DNA from: Acidilutibacter cellobiosedens
GTDB lineage: Bacteria > Bacillota > Clostridia > Tissierellales > Acidilutibacteraceae
Length of the DNA stretch: 64,000 nt
Assembly: GCF_004103715.1 (NCBI RefSeq)
Contig: NZ_CP035282.1
Coordinates: 3,620,501 to 3,684,500, forward strand
Direction of reading: 5' to 3'
Shown here: in pieces, positions 35,921 to 44,401 of the stretch
How positions within the stretch are numbered: position 1 is the stretch's first letter
How the letters are laid out: each line of letters starts with the position of its first letter
Made by a program: the position numbers and the translations under genes
The notes under the pieces: generated by a model
The model's input: the letters and a program-made list of their open reading frames with translations, nothing else
Databases searched by the model: none
What the model was told of the DNA's origin: nothing

Positions 35921-36679
35921 ATGAAATTAAATAATAAAGTAGCAATAGTTACTGGAGCCGCTGCAGGTATGGGCGAAGCAATAGCCAAGGAATTTGCTAA
36001 AGAAGGCGCAAAAGTAGTAGTAAACTATTCTCGTAGTTCACAAGAAGCCGAAGCCATCGTTGATGAAATAACAAAAGATGGAGGAGAAGCCATAGCAGTA
36101 AAAGCTGATGTTTCAAAATCCGAAGACGTAAAACAAATGATAGAGAAAACCATAGATAAGTTTGGAAAAATAGATATATTAGTAAATAATGCGGGAATAC
36201 TGGATGATTATACTCCAGTAGTAGATACATCAGAAGAATTATGGAACAGAATAATAGGAGTAAATCTAAAAGGCCCATTTTTATGCTCCAAATATGCAAT
36301 TCCCTACATGCTAAAGGAGAAAAAAGGAGTAATAATCAATTTATCTTCAATTGCAGGGTTTGTATCCGGAGGAGGCGGGGCAGCTTACACTTCTTCCAAA
36401 CATGGAGTAATAGGGTTGACGAAACAGATTGCTTATGATTATGGAAAACTGGGAATAAGAGCAAATGCCATATGCCCCGGAGCCATAAAGACAAGAATGA
36501 CAGAAGAAATATTGAAAAACGATGACGCTCCTGTCATGGAAGCGATAAAATCCGTTCCCGCCGGAAGATACGGATACCCCGAAGAAATCGCAAAGTTAGC
36601 ATTATTCCTTGCAAGTGATGATTCGGATTTCATCCATGGAACACCTATTCTTATTGACGGAGGATGGGTTGCAAGATAA
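35921..36679 (+). CDS. Short-chain dehydrogenase/reductase (FabG/glucose dehydrogenase type)
   Basis: 252 aa classical SDR. Cofactor motif TGAAAGMGEAIA (about 11-22), NNAG (about 89-92), and the catalytic Ser142/143, Tyr156 and Lys160 (YTSSK). C-terminal GTPILIDGGW closes the fold. GGAGGG precedes the ATG. It is monocistronic, so it is unlikely to be the fatty-acid FabG; a sugar, polyol or ketone substrate is more likely. Confidence 0.88.
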   Translation: MKLNNKVAIVTGAAAGMGEAIAKEFAKEGAKVVVNYSRSSQEAEAIVDEITKDGGEAIAVKADVSKSEDVKQMIEKTIDKFGKIDILVNNAGILDDYTPVVDTSEELWNRIIGVNLKGPFLCSKYAIPYMLKEKKGVIINLSSIAGFVSGGGGAAYTSSKHGVIGLTKQIAYDYGKLGIRANAICPGAIKTRMTEEILKNDDAPVMEAIKSVPAGRYGYPEEIAKLALFLASDDSDFIHGTPILIDGGWVAR

Positions 36680-36690
36680 ATATAAAATTA

Positions 36691-36725
36691 TAGGGATTGG
36701 TTAGCTAAAACTAACTAATCCCTAT
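36691..36725. terminator. Bidirectional terminator
   Basis: 14-bp stem (TAGGGATTGGTTAG with its near-perfect complement ending at 36725) after the SDR gene. It also contains the end of the AraC-like remnant read from the other strand. Confidence 0.65.
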
Positions 36726-36875
36726 CTTAATTAAAGCTCTCAAATCGATGCCTGGAAATATCATATAACAAGTCATAGCGCCTTCCCCTGTGGCATCTTT
36801 CATTTTATATACAGTACAATCTTCACATTTCTTTATTGCAGTAATATTATTCCCGTAAAATACCTTATCTTCCAA
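36711..36875 (-). pseudogene. AraC-family regulator, N-terminal remnant
   Basis: 54 codons starting at a TTG, containing CEDCTVYKMKDATGEGAMTC followed by YMIFPGIDL, the beginning of an AraC-type effector-binding cupin domain. The reading stops inside the terminator stem, and no HTH follows. AGGAGG occurs about 20 bases upstream, too far for normal initiation. Probably the stump of a deleted regulator. Confidence 0.4.
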
Positions 36876-36920
36876 TGTAGTTCCTATTTATTTCACCTCC
36901 TCTTTCCGCTCATGAGAAAG

Positions 36921-37799
36921 CTAATCCTCATCATAAAAATCCAGATATGAATATTTCTTTTCGCCTTTTTTCCATCCTAATATACAATCCATATTCACGT
37001 TTTGTGCTGCTTTAAATATAGAAATATCTGCATTTTTGTAGTTTTCTTTAAGATGCTCAATTAATTCTTTTATTTCATAACGCTTATTTCCCGTCCTTTT
37101 GGCAGCCACCATACAAGCACAGTTTAAGGGCCATATTCCGCTATTCTGGATAAACCTTTTTATATATTTTTCCTCTATATAGTACATGGGCCTTATGAGT
37201 TCCATTCCCTCATAATTTCTTGATTTAAGTTTGGGAAGCATTGTTTTAAAATTCCCCGAACATAAAACATTTAACATAATGGTTTCTATAACATCATTGA
37301 AATGATGTCCCAAAGCTAATTTATTACATCCCAGTTCACTTGCTCTTCTATATAATGCTCCCCTCCTCATTCTCGCGCACATATAGCAGGGATAATCCTT
37401 AGCTATTTTATCGGTTATTTTAAATATGTCTGATTCAAATAAATCTATTGGTATATTTAAATATTTACAATTATCTATTAATAATTTTTTTATATCCGGA
37501 TGATATCCCGGGTCCATTGCTATAAATTTCAATTCAAAATTAGCGTTTCCGTTTCGTCTCAGTTCCTGGAACAATTTAGCCATAAGCATACTGTCTTTCC
37601 CTCCGGAAACAGCTACCGCGATTTTATCTCCGTCTTTGATTAAATCAAATTCTTTAATAGCTTTTATAAATTTGCTCCATAAATATTTTCTGTACTTTTT
37701 AATTATGCTTCGTTCTATTTCAACTAACGGTTTTCTTTCACTAAAGGGAACCAATATTTCACACCCTTGTCCCGCTAATCCTTCCTCTTTATCCTTCAC
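36921..37799 (-). CDS. TtcA-like ATP-dependent tRNA thiolation protein
   Basis: 292 aa PP-loop ATPase. AVSGGKDSMLMAKLF is the PP-loop; CYMCARMRRG and the later LNCACMVAAKRTG supply the cysteines for the iron-sulfur cluster of TtcA-type enzymes; LGHHFNDVIETIMLN is also conserved. TtcA makes 2-thiocytidine at tRNA position 32. The first 30 residues (AGQGCEILVPFSERKPL) differ from proteobacterial TtcA, so another thiolation target is possible. It is 75 bp downstream of queF on the same strand. Confidence 0.82.
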   Translation of the reverse strand: MKDKEEGLAGQGCEILVPFSERKPLVEIERSIIKKYRKYLWSKFIKAIKEFDLIKDGDKIAVAVSGGKDSMLMAKLFQELRRNGNANFELKFIAMDPGYHPDIKKLLIDNCKYLNIPIDLFESDIFKITDKIAKDYPCYMCARMRRGALYRRASELGCNKLALGHHFNDVIETIMLNVLCSGNFKTMLPKLKSRNYEGMELIRPMYYIEEKYIKRFIQNSGIWPLNCACMVAAKRTGNKRYEIKELIEHLKENYKNADISIFKAAQNVNMDCILGWKKGEKKYSYLDFYDED

Positions 37800-37874
37800 G
37801 ATATTCTATTCACCTCTTGTTTTTAATCCAGCCTACTATTAGTTTATCTCAAAACAATAATAAAAACAAGATTC

Positions 37875-38372
37875 CTATCTGTTGTCTACCTTTTCAGGAT
37901 ACATGTCATGATAGAATAGTCTCTTTTCCGCTACCTCTTCCCATTTAGTTCCCTTTCTTCCATAATTACAATAGGGATCAATGGATATTCCGCCTCTTGG
38001 TGTGAATTTTCCCCATACCTCAATATATTTTGGATCAAGTAAGTTTATCAAATCTTTCATTATCATGTTAATACAGTCTTCATGAAAATCTCCATGATTT
38101 CTAAAACTGAAAAAATAGAGTTTTAAAGATTTGCTTTCAACCATTAACTTTCCAGGAACGTAGGAAATATATATAGTAGCAAAATCCGGCTGTCCTGTTT
38201 TGGGACAAACGCTTGTAAATTCCGGGCAATTAAACTTTACAAAATAATCATTCCCTTGGTGCTTATTTTCAAATGTCTCTAATACTGACGGGTCATAATC
38301 GTATTTATATTTAATTCCTTGATTCCCCAGCAATTTTATATCCTTTAACTCCTTTTCACTTCTTTCGCTCAT
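37875..38372 (-). CDS. queF: NADPH-dependent preQ0 reductase QueF
   Basis: 165 aa, the short (unimodular) form. [16 protein letters not shown] carries the nucleophilic Cys56 and the catalytic Asp63; [20 protein letters not shown] is the NADPH-binding block. It reduces 7-cyano- to 7-aminomethyl-7-deazaguanine for queuosine in tRNA. It follows queT by 17 bp, under the preQ1 riboswitch. Confidence 0.95.
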   Translation of the reverse strand: MSERSEKELKDIKLLGNQGIKYKYDYDPSVLETFENKHQGNDYFVKFNCPEFTSVCPKTGQPDFATIYISYVPGKLMVESKSLKLYFFSFRNHGDFHEDCINMIMKDLINLLDPKYIEVWGKFTPRGGISIDPYCNYGRKGTKWEEVAEKRLFYHDMYPEKVDNR

Positions 38373-38389
38373 TTATATCAACTCCCTCA

Positions 38390-38863
38390 TTATTTTAATC
38401 TCTTTTTAAATTCTTTAACCATTATAACTCCGACTATTGACGGAATAACCTGACCTGTACATAAACTTACCGCCAATATTTTATAAGGTACGTTCAGTAT
38501 AAAGGAAAGCCATATAGGCACAATTAGCCCCGGACCAAATATTATGGGAAGGGCTATAAACCAATCATTTAAATTAAAACGTTTAATCATATAAATTCCC
38601 GATGTAGTAACAATCCCAACTATTAGCCCTCCTATTATATCAAATATTCCTAATCCTCCCATAATCATATTACTTACCATATTTCCTATTCCCATAGGCA
38701 GTATAAGGAAAGGATACACTCCGGCAAAAGCATAAAGGGATGTTGCTATCCTGATCTGATATTGGCCGAAGGCAAAATTCTGAGTAAAGTACATGAGCAC
38801 GATATAAAGGGCCATAAAAACTCCCGATATAGCTATTTTTTGAGTATTCGATTTAATTTTCAT
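38390..38863 (-). CDS. queT: Queuosine precursor transporter QueT
   Basis: 157 aa, five to six membrane helices, QueT family (energy-coupling-factor S-component type). ALYIVLMYFTQNFAFGQYQI and GIGNMVSNMIMGGLGIFDII are typical. It probably takes up queuine, preQ0 or preQ1 with an ECF module encoded elsewhere. AGGAGG precedes the ATG. The leader carries the preQ1 riboswitch, which independently supports the assignment. Confidence 0.9.
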   Translation of the reverse strand: MKIKSNTQKIAISGVFMALYIVLMYFTQNFAFGQYQIRIATSLYAFAGVYPFLILPMGIGNMVSNMIMGGLGIFDIIGGLIVGIVTTSGIYMIKRFNLNDWFIALPIIFGPGLIVPIWLSFILNVPYKILAVSLCTGQVIPSIVGVIMVKEFKKRLK

Positions 38864-38887
38864 TTTTCTCCTCCTTAATTAAACAAT

Positions 38888-38909
38888 AAAAAAAAGGCGC
38901 TTCCGCCTT
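38888..38909 (-). terminator. Riboswitch-controlled terminator before queT
   Basis: AAGGCG/CGCCTT stem (38904-38909 with 38894-38899) and 4-nt loop, followed by T8 on the minus strand, 25 bp before queT. Expression platform of the preQ1 aptamer; a second hairpin (AAAAGAT/ATCTTTT, 38922-38944) lies between. Confidence 0.75.
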
Positions 38910-38944
38910 ATAAACAAAAATAAAAGATCATAAAATAATCTTTT

Positions 38945-38990
38945 GGTTCCTTAGTTTTGTTTAGAGACAGGATGGTTACGAACTGTCCTA
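38945..38990 (-). promoter_or_regulatory. PreQ1-I riboswitch aptamer
   Basis: On the minus strand GACAG-TTCGTAACCATC-CTGTC forms a 5-bp stem with a 12-nt loop, followed by an A-rich tail ending AAACTAAGG. This matches the stem, TTC-ACC loop and AAACTAAGG pseudoknot tail of preQ1 class I. It lies upstream of queT-queF, the expected regulon. Confidence 0.85.
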
Positions 38991-39045
38991 TTCAATTTTA
39001 AATATATCTTATTACTTTATAGTGAATAAGTCAAAGAAAAAACTC

Positions 39046-39780
39046 TCAATAAATATTTTTCTTTGAAAACTCATATATTGCAATTCCAACTGCAATGGGA
39101 AGATTCAAAGAATCTATATTATTAGTATGCTTTATGACAACACTTGTCCCTTCCTTTAAAAAACTATCATCCAAACCTTTAGCCTCATTTCCAAAAACCA
39201 AGGAAAATTTCTGATCGGCATTATGCTTTATATCCTTTATTGTTGAAGCTCCGTTAAGCATAAATGTATATATATGATGGCCGGGAAAAGAATTTTTATA
39301 TTCGTCAAAGGAATTATAATATTTAAAGTTTAGTTTAAAAAATGCACCCATAGATGCCCTTATAACTTTAGGATCGAATATATCAACCCCCGGACTTACA
39401 ATTGCTAAGTTATTTATTCCAAACCCTACCATAGTTCTGATGATTGTTCCCATATTACCCATATTACTTGGATTTACTAATACAATATGGGATTTATCTT
39501 CTTGCAAAAATAAATCATATTTTTCAAATATTCCTATAACATAACAATTTTCCTTAGGGCTTATTCTTGTAAAAAATTTATCGTTTGTTTCAGTTTGTAT
39601 ATCCTTATCCTTACAAAAATCATATATATCCGGCTGCCCTTTACTTCCTTTATAATTTGAATTTACCAATACTTTAATGGCCTTATCCGGTTTTGAATTA
39701 ATTAATTCGATAGTGGGAAACTCTCCCAGGGCATAAGAATAACTATAATCTTTTTTATATTTTTTCAAAGCTATTGTCAT
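39046..39780 (-). CDS. TrmH-family RNA 2'-O-methyltransferase
   Basis: 244 aa SPOUT enzyme. SAM-knot motifs: NPSNMGNMGTIIRT (motif 1), LVFGNEAKGLD (motif 2) and SLNLPIAVGIAIYE (motif 3). The N-terminal 95 residues form the substrate-recognition part. It methylates a ribose in tRNA or rRNA; the site is unknown. GGGAG precedes the ATG. Confidence 0.88.
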   Translation of the reverse strand: MTIALKKYKKDYSYSYALGEFPTIELINSKPDKAIKVLVNSNYKGSKGQPDIYDFCKDKDIQTETNDKFFTRISPKENCYVIGIFEKYDLFLQEDKSHIVLVNPSNMGNMGTIIRTMVGFGINNLAIVSPGVDIFDPKVIRASMGAFFKLNFKYYNSFDEYKNSFPGHHIYTFMLNGASTIKDIKHNADQKFSLVFGNEAKGLDDSFLKEGTSVVIKHTNNIDSLNLPIAVGIAIYEFSKKNIY

Positions 39781-39829
39781 ATTTTTTCTCCCATTTATTA
39801 AAATCGAAAATAATATTCTTTCCTAAAAA

Positions 39830-40741
39830 TCAATCATCTTCCGAAAATTTTAAAGTTCTTGTCAGCCTGTCATACCCTATTATAGAATTGGGGAAAACAG
39901 ATTCCGCATTATATTTATATAATTCCGGTTCACTCATGGAAGGATTAAAGTGAGTGAGCAAAAGCTCTTTCACGTTTCCCCTAAGTGCTAATTTGGCTGC
40001 CTCTTCAAAAGTCATATGTTTATTCTTTATGGCCTTTTCCAAATCCTCTTTATCTCCATAACTTCCTTCACATATAAACAAGTCACTTTCCCGTATAAAA
40101 TCAGGTATAGCATCAATTGGTCTTGTATCAGTAATATAGCTTATTTTAATTCCTTTCCTCTTCTTGCCCAGAACCATATTGGGTTCGTATACTTTATCGT
40201 TGTAAATTGCAGTTTCCCCATCTTGGAGAATTTTCCACAGATTCTTCGGAATTTCGTTTTTTATCGCTCTCTCCGGTTCAAATTTCGGTTTTCTTTTTAT
40301 ATAAAAGCTGTATCCTATACATGGAGACGAATGATCTAATTTTAATACCTCGATTGTCATATCTTTAATAATATTTAATTTTCCGTCAGGATTTTCTATT
40401 ATGTTTATTTTATAGGGTAAATAAGGAACTACGGTTCTTAAGCCATTTATTATATGGGTTATTCCTTCCGGACCTATTATGGTCATAGGCTCCGTTCTTC
40501 CGCTGTTTCCTATGGTTGCAAGAAGTCCAGGAAGCCCTATTATATGGTCCCCATGACCGTGGCTTATACATATGGTGCCAATAGTTTTAAAACCCCATTT
40601 TAATATTTTCATGGATACCTGAGTTCCTTCTCCGCAGTCCACCAAAATTTTTTCTCCGTTATAATTCATAAGAACCGAAGAAAGATACCTGTTCGGTATG
40701 GGCATACTGCCTCCGCAGCCTAATAATGCTATATCTATCAT
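39830..40741 (-). CDS. rnz: Ribonuclease Z
   Basis: 303 aa from the ATG at 40741 (AAGAGGTG before it). The frame extends to 40846, but the added N terminus has no counterpart in the family and no ribosome site. Metallo-beta-lactamase motif HGHGDH at 61-66, [12 protein letters not shown] and the late LTHFNPSM (His). It trims the 3' trailer of tRNA precursors. Confidence 0.9.
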   Translation of the reverse strand: MIDIALLGCGGSMPIPNRYLSSVLMNYNGEKILVDCGEGTQVSMKILKWGFKTIGTICISHGHGDHIIGLPGLLATIGNSGRTEPMTIIGPEGITHIINGLRTVVPYLPYKINIIENPDGKLNIIKDMTIEVLKLDHSSPCIGYSFYIKRKPKFEPERAIKNEIPKNLWKILQDGETAIYNDKVYEPNMVLGKKRKGIKISYITDTRPIDAIPDFIRESDLFICEGSYGDKEDLEKAIKNKHMTFEEAAKLALRGNVKELLLTHFNPSMSEPELYKYNAESVFPNSIIGYDRLTRTLKFSEDD

Positions 40742-40820
40742 CAAAAAACACCTCTTAAAAAGAAGTTTACTAATCATACTTACATTATACACAACATTTA
40801 ACGAATTTACTATGTAAATA

Positions 40821-40857
40821 ACAAAAAAACCTACGGGATCAACCATCCCATAGGTTT
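40821..40857. terminator. Terminator after the anti-sigma gene
   Basis: 13-bp stem with one mismatch (40827-40839 with 40845-40857) flanked by A and T runs, so it can act in both directions. It separates the sigma/anti-sigma unit from the RNase Z gene. Confidence 0.75.
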
Positions 40858-40868
40858 TTTATTGTTTA

Positions 40869-41786
40869 CTATTTAACAGATTCCGCAGCTTTTATTATTT
40901 CACTTCTTGAGATATCTTTTCCATGCATATGCATTGAATAAAGCACTCCGTTATTTTCCCAATCAATATTTCCTCCATCGGAGATTATAGCATCTATGCC
41001 ATTGATCTTCACTTTTTCTATCTTATCACCAGTAGACATTGAATAAGCGGTTTCTTCATCGGCAAACCTCTGCTGCATAAAAATCTGTTTCCCCGTTTCC
41101 TTATTGACAAAATATAGATCGATATATTTGCTGTCTTTTACAACTCCGTTTTCACCTTTATAGAATTCTGCCCTGTCAAATTCGTAGCCTTCCGGCAAAT
41201 ACTGTGGAAGAATAACCTTAAAGCAGGTATAATCATTTAATTTTTCTTGATCCTTAACTATCATATAGTTATCTTCTCTATTATTAACTTCATCAGATTC
41301 AGTTATTATCTTTCCGTCTTTAAAGTCAACAATTTTTTCTCCATCAGCCGTATATACTCCATCATCAGCATAAGATTTTGAAAACTCTTTTATAGGATTT
41401 CCGTCTTTATCAAAAATTTTGCCTTTTAATTCTTCCGGGATCTGGTATGTCTCCGGTTCTTCGATTTGTTCAACATTAATATGTTTTAAAGATATGCTGT
41501 TTACTATTTTCGCCAGCAGATCTTGAGCAAAGGATGTCTGCATCAAGGAAAAACATATTACCGCAACTGATGCTGCAACGGCAAATTTTTTAGTTTTATT
41601 TGATTTTCTCATTATTCTATCTCCTCCACAATTATTAATATTTTTTAAGGTCTTGATATAAACCATTCTTTTATCACTCTTTTTGCTGAAGTCCTTGTTT
41701 TCTAAAATACTGCCCAGCTTCAAAAGTTCTTTGTACTCATCATCATTAAATCTGACTACTTTTTCTGAACCAAAATAATTTTTCAT
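40869..41786 (-). CDS. Putative anti-sigma factor with DUF4367 domain
   Basis: 305 aa. A cytoplasmic N terminus (1-63) should bind the sigma factor; one membrane helix (about 66-88, VAASVAVICFSLMQTSFA); an outside region with a DUF4367 domain (about 195-300, PQYLPEGYEFDRAEFY, ISDGGNIDWENNGVLYSM). It starts two bases after the sigma gene stop. Sigma/anti-sigma pairing is inferred from position and topology; the N terminus is not a clear zinc anti-sigma domain. Confidence 0.72.
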   Translation of the reverse strand: MKNYFGSEKVVRFNDDEYKELLKLGSILENKDFSKKSDKRMVYIKTLKNINNCGGDRIMRKSNKTKKFAVAASVAVICFSLMQTSFAQDLLAKIVNSISLKHINVEQIEEPETYQIPEELKGKIFDKDGNPIKEFSKSYADDGVYTADGEKIVDFKDGKIITESDEVNNREDNYMIVKDQEKLNDYTCFKVILPQYLPEGYEFDRAEFYKGENGVVKDSKYIDLYFVNKETGKQIFMQQRFADEETAYSMSTGDKIEKVKINGIDAIISDGGNIDWENNGVLYSMHMHGKDISRSEIIKAAESVK

Positions 41787-41788
41787 AC

Positions 41789-42349
41789 TTAATCCTCTCT
41801 TTCCATTTCCGCTCTTAATTTCTTCATAGATCTATAAAGCATTACCCCTACGTTAGTTTCCGTTATATTCAATATTTCCGCAATTTCTTTATTTTTTAAA
41901 CTTCCTCCGAATTTAAGGGCTATAATGTTTCTCTCCTTTGAATTTAGGCCCTGTAAGGCCTCTAAAAGCTTATCATTAGTTTCTGACACTTCTAATATCT
42001 CTTCCGGAGTTTTTTCCTTCGATATCAGTTCTTTTATAGAATCAAGAGAAAAAAACTTGTGTCTTTTAAGACTTCTAAAATAATCATTTACTATATTTCT
42101 CGCTATTGAAAATAGCCATGTTTCAAAGGGTGATTTCTTTTCAGAATATGTATCTATCTTGATCATCACCTTTTCAAACACCTGACTTGTTAAATCTTCT
42201 GCTGAGCATTTACAATTAATTCTGTAGTATATATAGTTGTAAACCCTTTTATAATAGGTTTCAAAGATATATTCAAAATCTCTCTCTTCACACAATTTCT
42301 CTTTCATTTCCCTATTATTTAAAGTATTAGCTAAAACGGATTGTTGCAT
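41789..42349 (-). CDS. ECF-family RNA polymerase sigma factor
   Basis: 186 aa. Sigma-2 region (about 25-95: YYKRVYNYIYYRINCKCSAE then DLTSQVFEKV and FETWLFSIARNIVNDYFR) and sigma-4 region (about 125-180: LNSKERNIIALKFGGSLKNK then EIAEILNITETNVGVMLYRS). AGGAGG lies upstream of the ATG. With the following membrane protein it forms a two-gene unit controlling an envelope response. Confidence 0.9.
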   Translation of the reverse strand: MQQSVLANTLNNREMKEKLCEERDFEYIFETYYKRVYNYIYYRINCKCSAEDLTSQVFEKVMIKIDTYSEKKSPFETWLFSIARNIVNDYFRSLKRHKFFSLDSIKELISKEKTPEEILEVSETNDKLLEALQGLNSKERNIIALKFGGSLKNKEIAEILNITETNVGVMLYRSMKKLRAEMERED

Positions 42350-42373
42350 CTCTTTAAAATCCTCCTAAACTTT

Positions 42374-42389
42374 TTACTTAGCTAAGTAA
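42374..42389. repeat. 16-bp perfect palindrome in the sigma leader
   Basis: TTACTTAGCTAAGTAA lies between the candidate ECF promoter and the sigma gene's ribosome site. It could be an operator for a dimeric repressor or a leader hairpin. Confidence 0.5.
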
Positions 42390-42412
42390 TTTTGTTCCTT
42401 GTTACATATGTT

Positions 42413-42440
42413 AATACGTACAATCTTTCATTCCATTACA
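42413..42440 (-). promoter_or_regulatory. Candidate ECF-type autoregulatory promoter
   Basis: On the minus strand TGTAAT (42435-42440), 16-bp spacer, CGTATT (42413-42418). This resembles TGWAAC-N16-CGTA promoters of ECF sigma factors such as SigW/SigX/SigM, about 65 bp before the sigma gene. Confidence 0.4.
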
Positions 42441-42490
42441 TATATTTTATATTTTTTTATTTTAATATGAAAGGATTCATATTTTAAAAA

Positions 42491-42529
42491 TGAAATGAGC
42501 CCAACTGTTTATAAGTTAGGCTCATTTCA
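42491..42529. terminator. Terminator after the amidohydrolase
   Basis: TGAAATGAGCCCAAC pairs (one G-T type mismatch) with GTTAGGCTCATTTCA across a 9-nt loop; T-rich on the minus strand. It closes the peptide-catabolism cluster. Confidence 0.75.
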
Positions 42530-42533
42530 TAAG

Positions 42534-43709
42534 TTATAAGTAATCTTCTACTATTTTACCTTTTTTAATAATTAAAAATATTTCTTTTAATGCTTCAATA
42601 TCCTCAACAGGATTTCTTTTCAATATAATCAAGTCCGCAATTTTTCCTTTTTCTATTGTCCCTATTTCATCTATCCCGCAAGCCTCTGCGGCTCTGCCGG
42701 TTACTGCTTTGATTCCCTCTATATTTGAAACTCCCAAATCTGTAACAAATTTTACCTCCTCAGGCAGGCAGCCATGCATACTGTCCGTACCTAAAACAAA
42801 ATTAATCCCTGAACTTACTATTCTGCTGTAATTTTCTTTTGCTATATCTCGGACTTTTTCCAATTTTTCTCGTATCTTAGAATTATTTCTGTCTCCATAT
42901 CCCACTCCTTTATCGGAAAATATTATAAAGGAAGTTATTGTAAGCCACATATTATTTTTTATCATTTTTTCAATCTGTTTATCCGTCAACAGTGTTCCAT
43001 GCTCTATACTTTTAACTCCCGCTTTAATGCACAAATCAATTCCTTCTCCCCCATGGGCATGTGCACAAACATATTTACCTGCTCTTTCACTTTCATATAC
43101 GGCAGTTTCAATTTCCTCAAGAGAATAACTGGATTTGTTTAACACACTTCCTTCACTGCTTACTCCCCCTGTAACAAATATTTTCAGTTGATCTGCCCCT
43201 TTATGAAAATTTATTCTTGCCCTTTTTCTTATCTCTTCCAACCCATCCGTCGATGTAAGAGCATACCCGTGTCCGTTAATAGATGTCAAACCTATGCCGG
43301 ATGCAAGTATTGAAGGTCCGTTTATCAATCCTTCATTAATTGCGTTTTTTATTTCGATATCTATATAATTTTCTTCTCCCATCACTCTCATAGTAGTTGT
43401 TCCTGCCTTAAAATCAGCTTTGATATTATTCAAACTTCTTAATATATTTCGAGAAGCCGGTATCTTCAATTGTCCTATCTGGTCACCAAGTTCCGGTATT
43501 ACAGACAGATGAGTATGACAGTCTATCATACCTGCCATGGCATAGTAATTCCTTAAGTCCATTACTTGAACATCATCCAATTGTCCAAAATCATCAATTG
43601 TTCCTACATGTTCAATTCTTTCGCCTTCTATAAGTATGCAATCCTTTTCTATTAAATTGTCGGATTTTCCGTCAATTATTCCCTTCAGTTTTAATAATTT
43701 CAATACCAT
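42534..43709 (-). CDS. Amidohydrolase, imidazolonepropionase/prolidase-like
   Basis: 391 aa TIM-barrel amidohydrolase. Metal-site residues in order: the HxH of DCHTHLSV (about 65), a probable carboxylated Lys in QLKIFVTGG, His of CAHAHGG, His of IEHGT and Asp of LGTDSMHG. It belongs to the group containing Xaa-Arg/Xaa-Pro dipeptidases and imidazolonepropionase-like enzymes. Last gene of the peptide-related cluster, 42 bp after the nitroreductase. The context favours a dipeptide or N-acyl amino acid substrate. Confidence 0.82.
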   Translation of the reverse strand: MVLKLLKLKGIIDGKSDNLIEKDCILIEGERIEHVGTIDDFGQLDDVQVMDLRNYYAMAGMIDCHTHLSVIPELGDQIGQLKIPASRNILRSLNNIKADFKAGTTTMRVMGEENYIDIEIKNAINEGLINGPSILASGIGLTSINGHGYALTSTDGLEEIRKRARINFHKGADQLKIFVTGGVSSEGSVLNKSSYSLEEIETAVYESERAGKYVCAHAHGGEGIDLCIKAGVKSIEHGTLLTDKQIEKMIKNNMWLTITSFIIFSDKGVGYGDRNNSKIREKLEKVRDIAKENYSRIVSSGINFVLGTDSMHGCLPEEVKFVTDLGVSNIEGIKAVTGRAAEACGIDEIGTIEKGKIADLIILKRNPVEDIEALKEIFLIIKKGKIVEDYL

Positions 43710-43751
43710 TCCTCCTCTTTAATTCAGATATACCAATGTTCTTCCTCATTA

Positions 43752-44309
43752 TTATTTTTTATTATACCACTCATAATGTATTTTTGATTCAACATCTATT
43801 TTAGGTCTCTTTATAGACATACCATTGGGATATCCCACAGGTAAAATCCCTATGGGAATAACATTTGCCGGCAATTTTAAAATTTGTGATAACTCCTTTT
43901 CTCTAAATCCGGAAACATAACAACTTCCAAGGTTCAAATCGACTATTGTTATAAGCATATTTTCTATACATGCTGAACAATCAAGATATATTAATGTCTT
44001 CAACGATTTCTCTCCATATTTATTATATGATCTGTCAACATCTGCGCATATTACTATAAAAATCGGTGCTAAAAGCATCCATTTCTGAGGAATACCTTTT
44101 TGTTCATCTTTTCCAAGAAATGTCGTATTTACTATTTCCTTTTTTGTTAAATGCTCTCTAACAATAATAAATTCCCAAGGCTGAATATTTCCTGCTGTAG
44201 GCGCACAATTGCCTGCTCTTAAAATTTCCAAGATCATCTCATTTGACACTTCTCCTTTAGTAAATGACCTTATGCTCATTCTGTTAGTTATCGCTTCCTT
44301 TACATTCAA
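43752..44309 (-). CDS. Nitroreductase family flavoprotein
   Basis: 185 aa. NRMSIRSFTKGEVSNEMI at the start with the FMN-binding Arg/Ser, GNCAPTAGNIQPWEFIIV, and a C-terminal VGYPNG block. It is an FMN oxidoreductase acting as a dimer; the substrate is unknown. A terminator-like hairpin separates it from the M19 gene, so it may be expressed at a different level from the opp genes. GGAGG precedes the ATG. Confidence 0.87.
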   Translation of the reverse strand: MNVKEAITNRMSIRSFTKGEVSNEMILEILRAGNCAPTAGNIQPWEFIIVREHLTKKEIVNTTFLGKDEQKGIPQKWMLLAPIFIVICADVDRSYNKYGEKSLKTLIYLDCSACIENMLITIVDLNLGSCYVSGFREKELSQILKLPANVIPIGILPVGYPNGMSIKRPKIDVESKIHYEWYNKK

Positions 44310-44335
44310 TCATTTCACCTCCAAATTTATACGTT

Positions 44336-44380
44336 AAAAACAATTAGGAATAGAAGCAATTATACCTCTATTCCTAATTT
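44336..44380 (-). terminator. Terminator after the M19 dipeptidase
   Basis: 12-bp perfect stem (44342-44353 with 44368-44379), followed by TTGTTTTT on the minus strand. It lies only 33 bp before the nitroreductase start, so it probably attenuates transcription rather than ending it. Confidence 0.65.
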
Positions 44381-44401
44381 CATAAAAATCATATTACTAA
44401 T

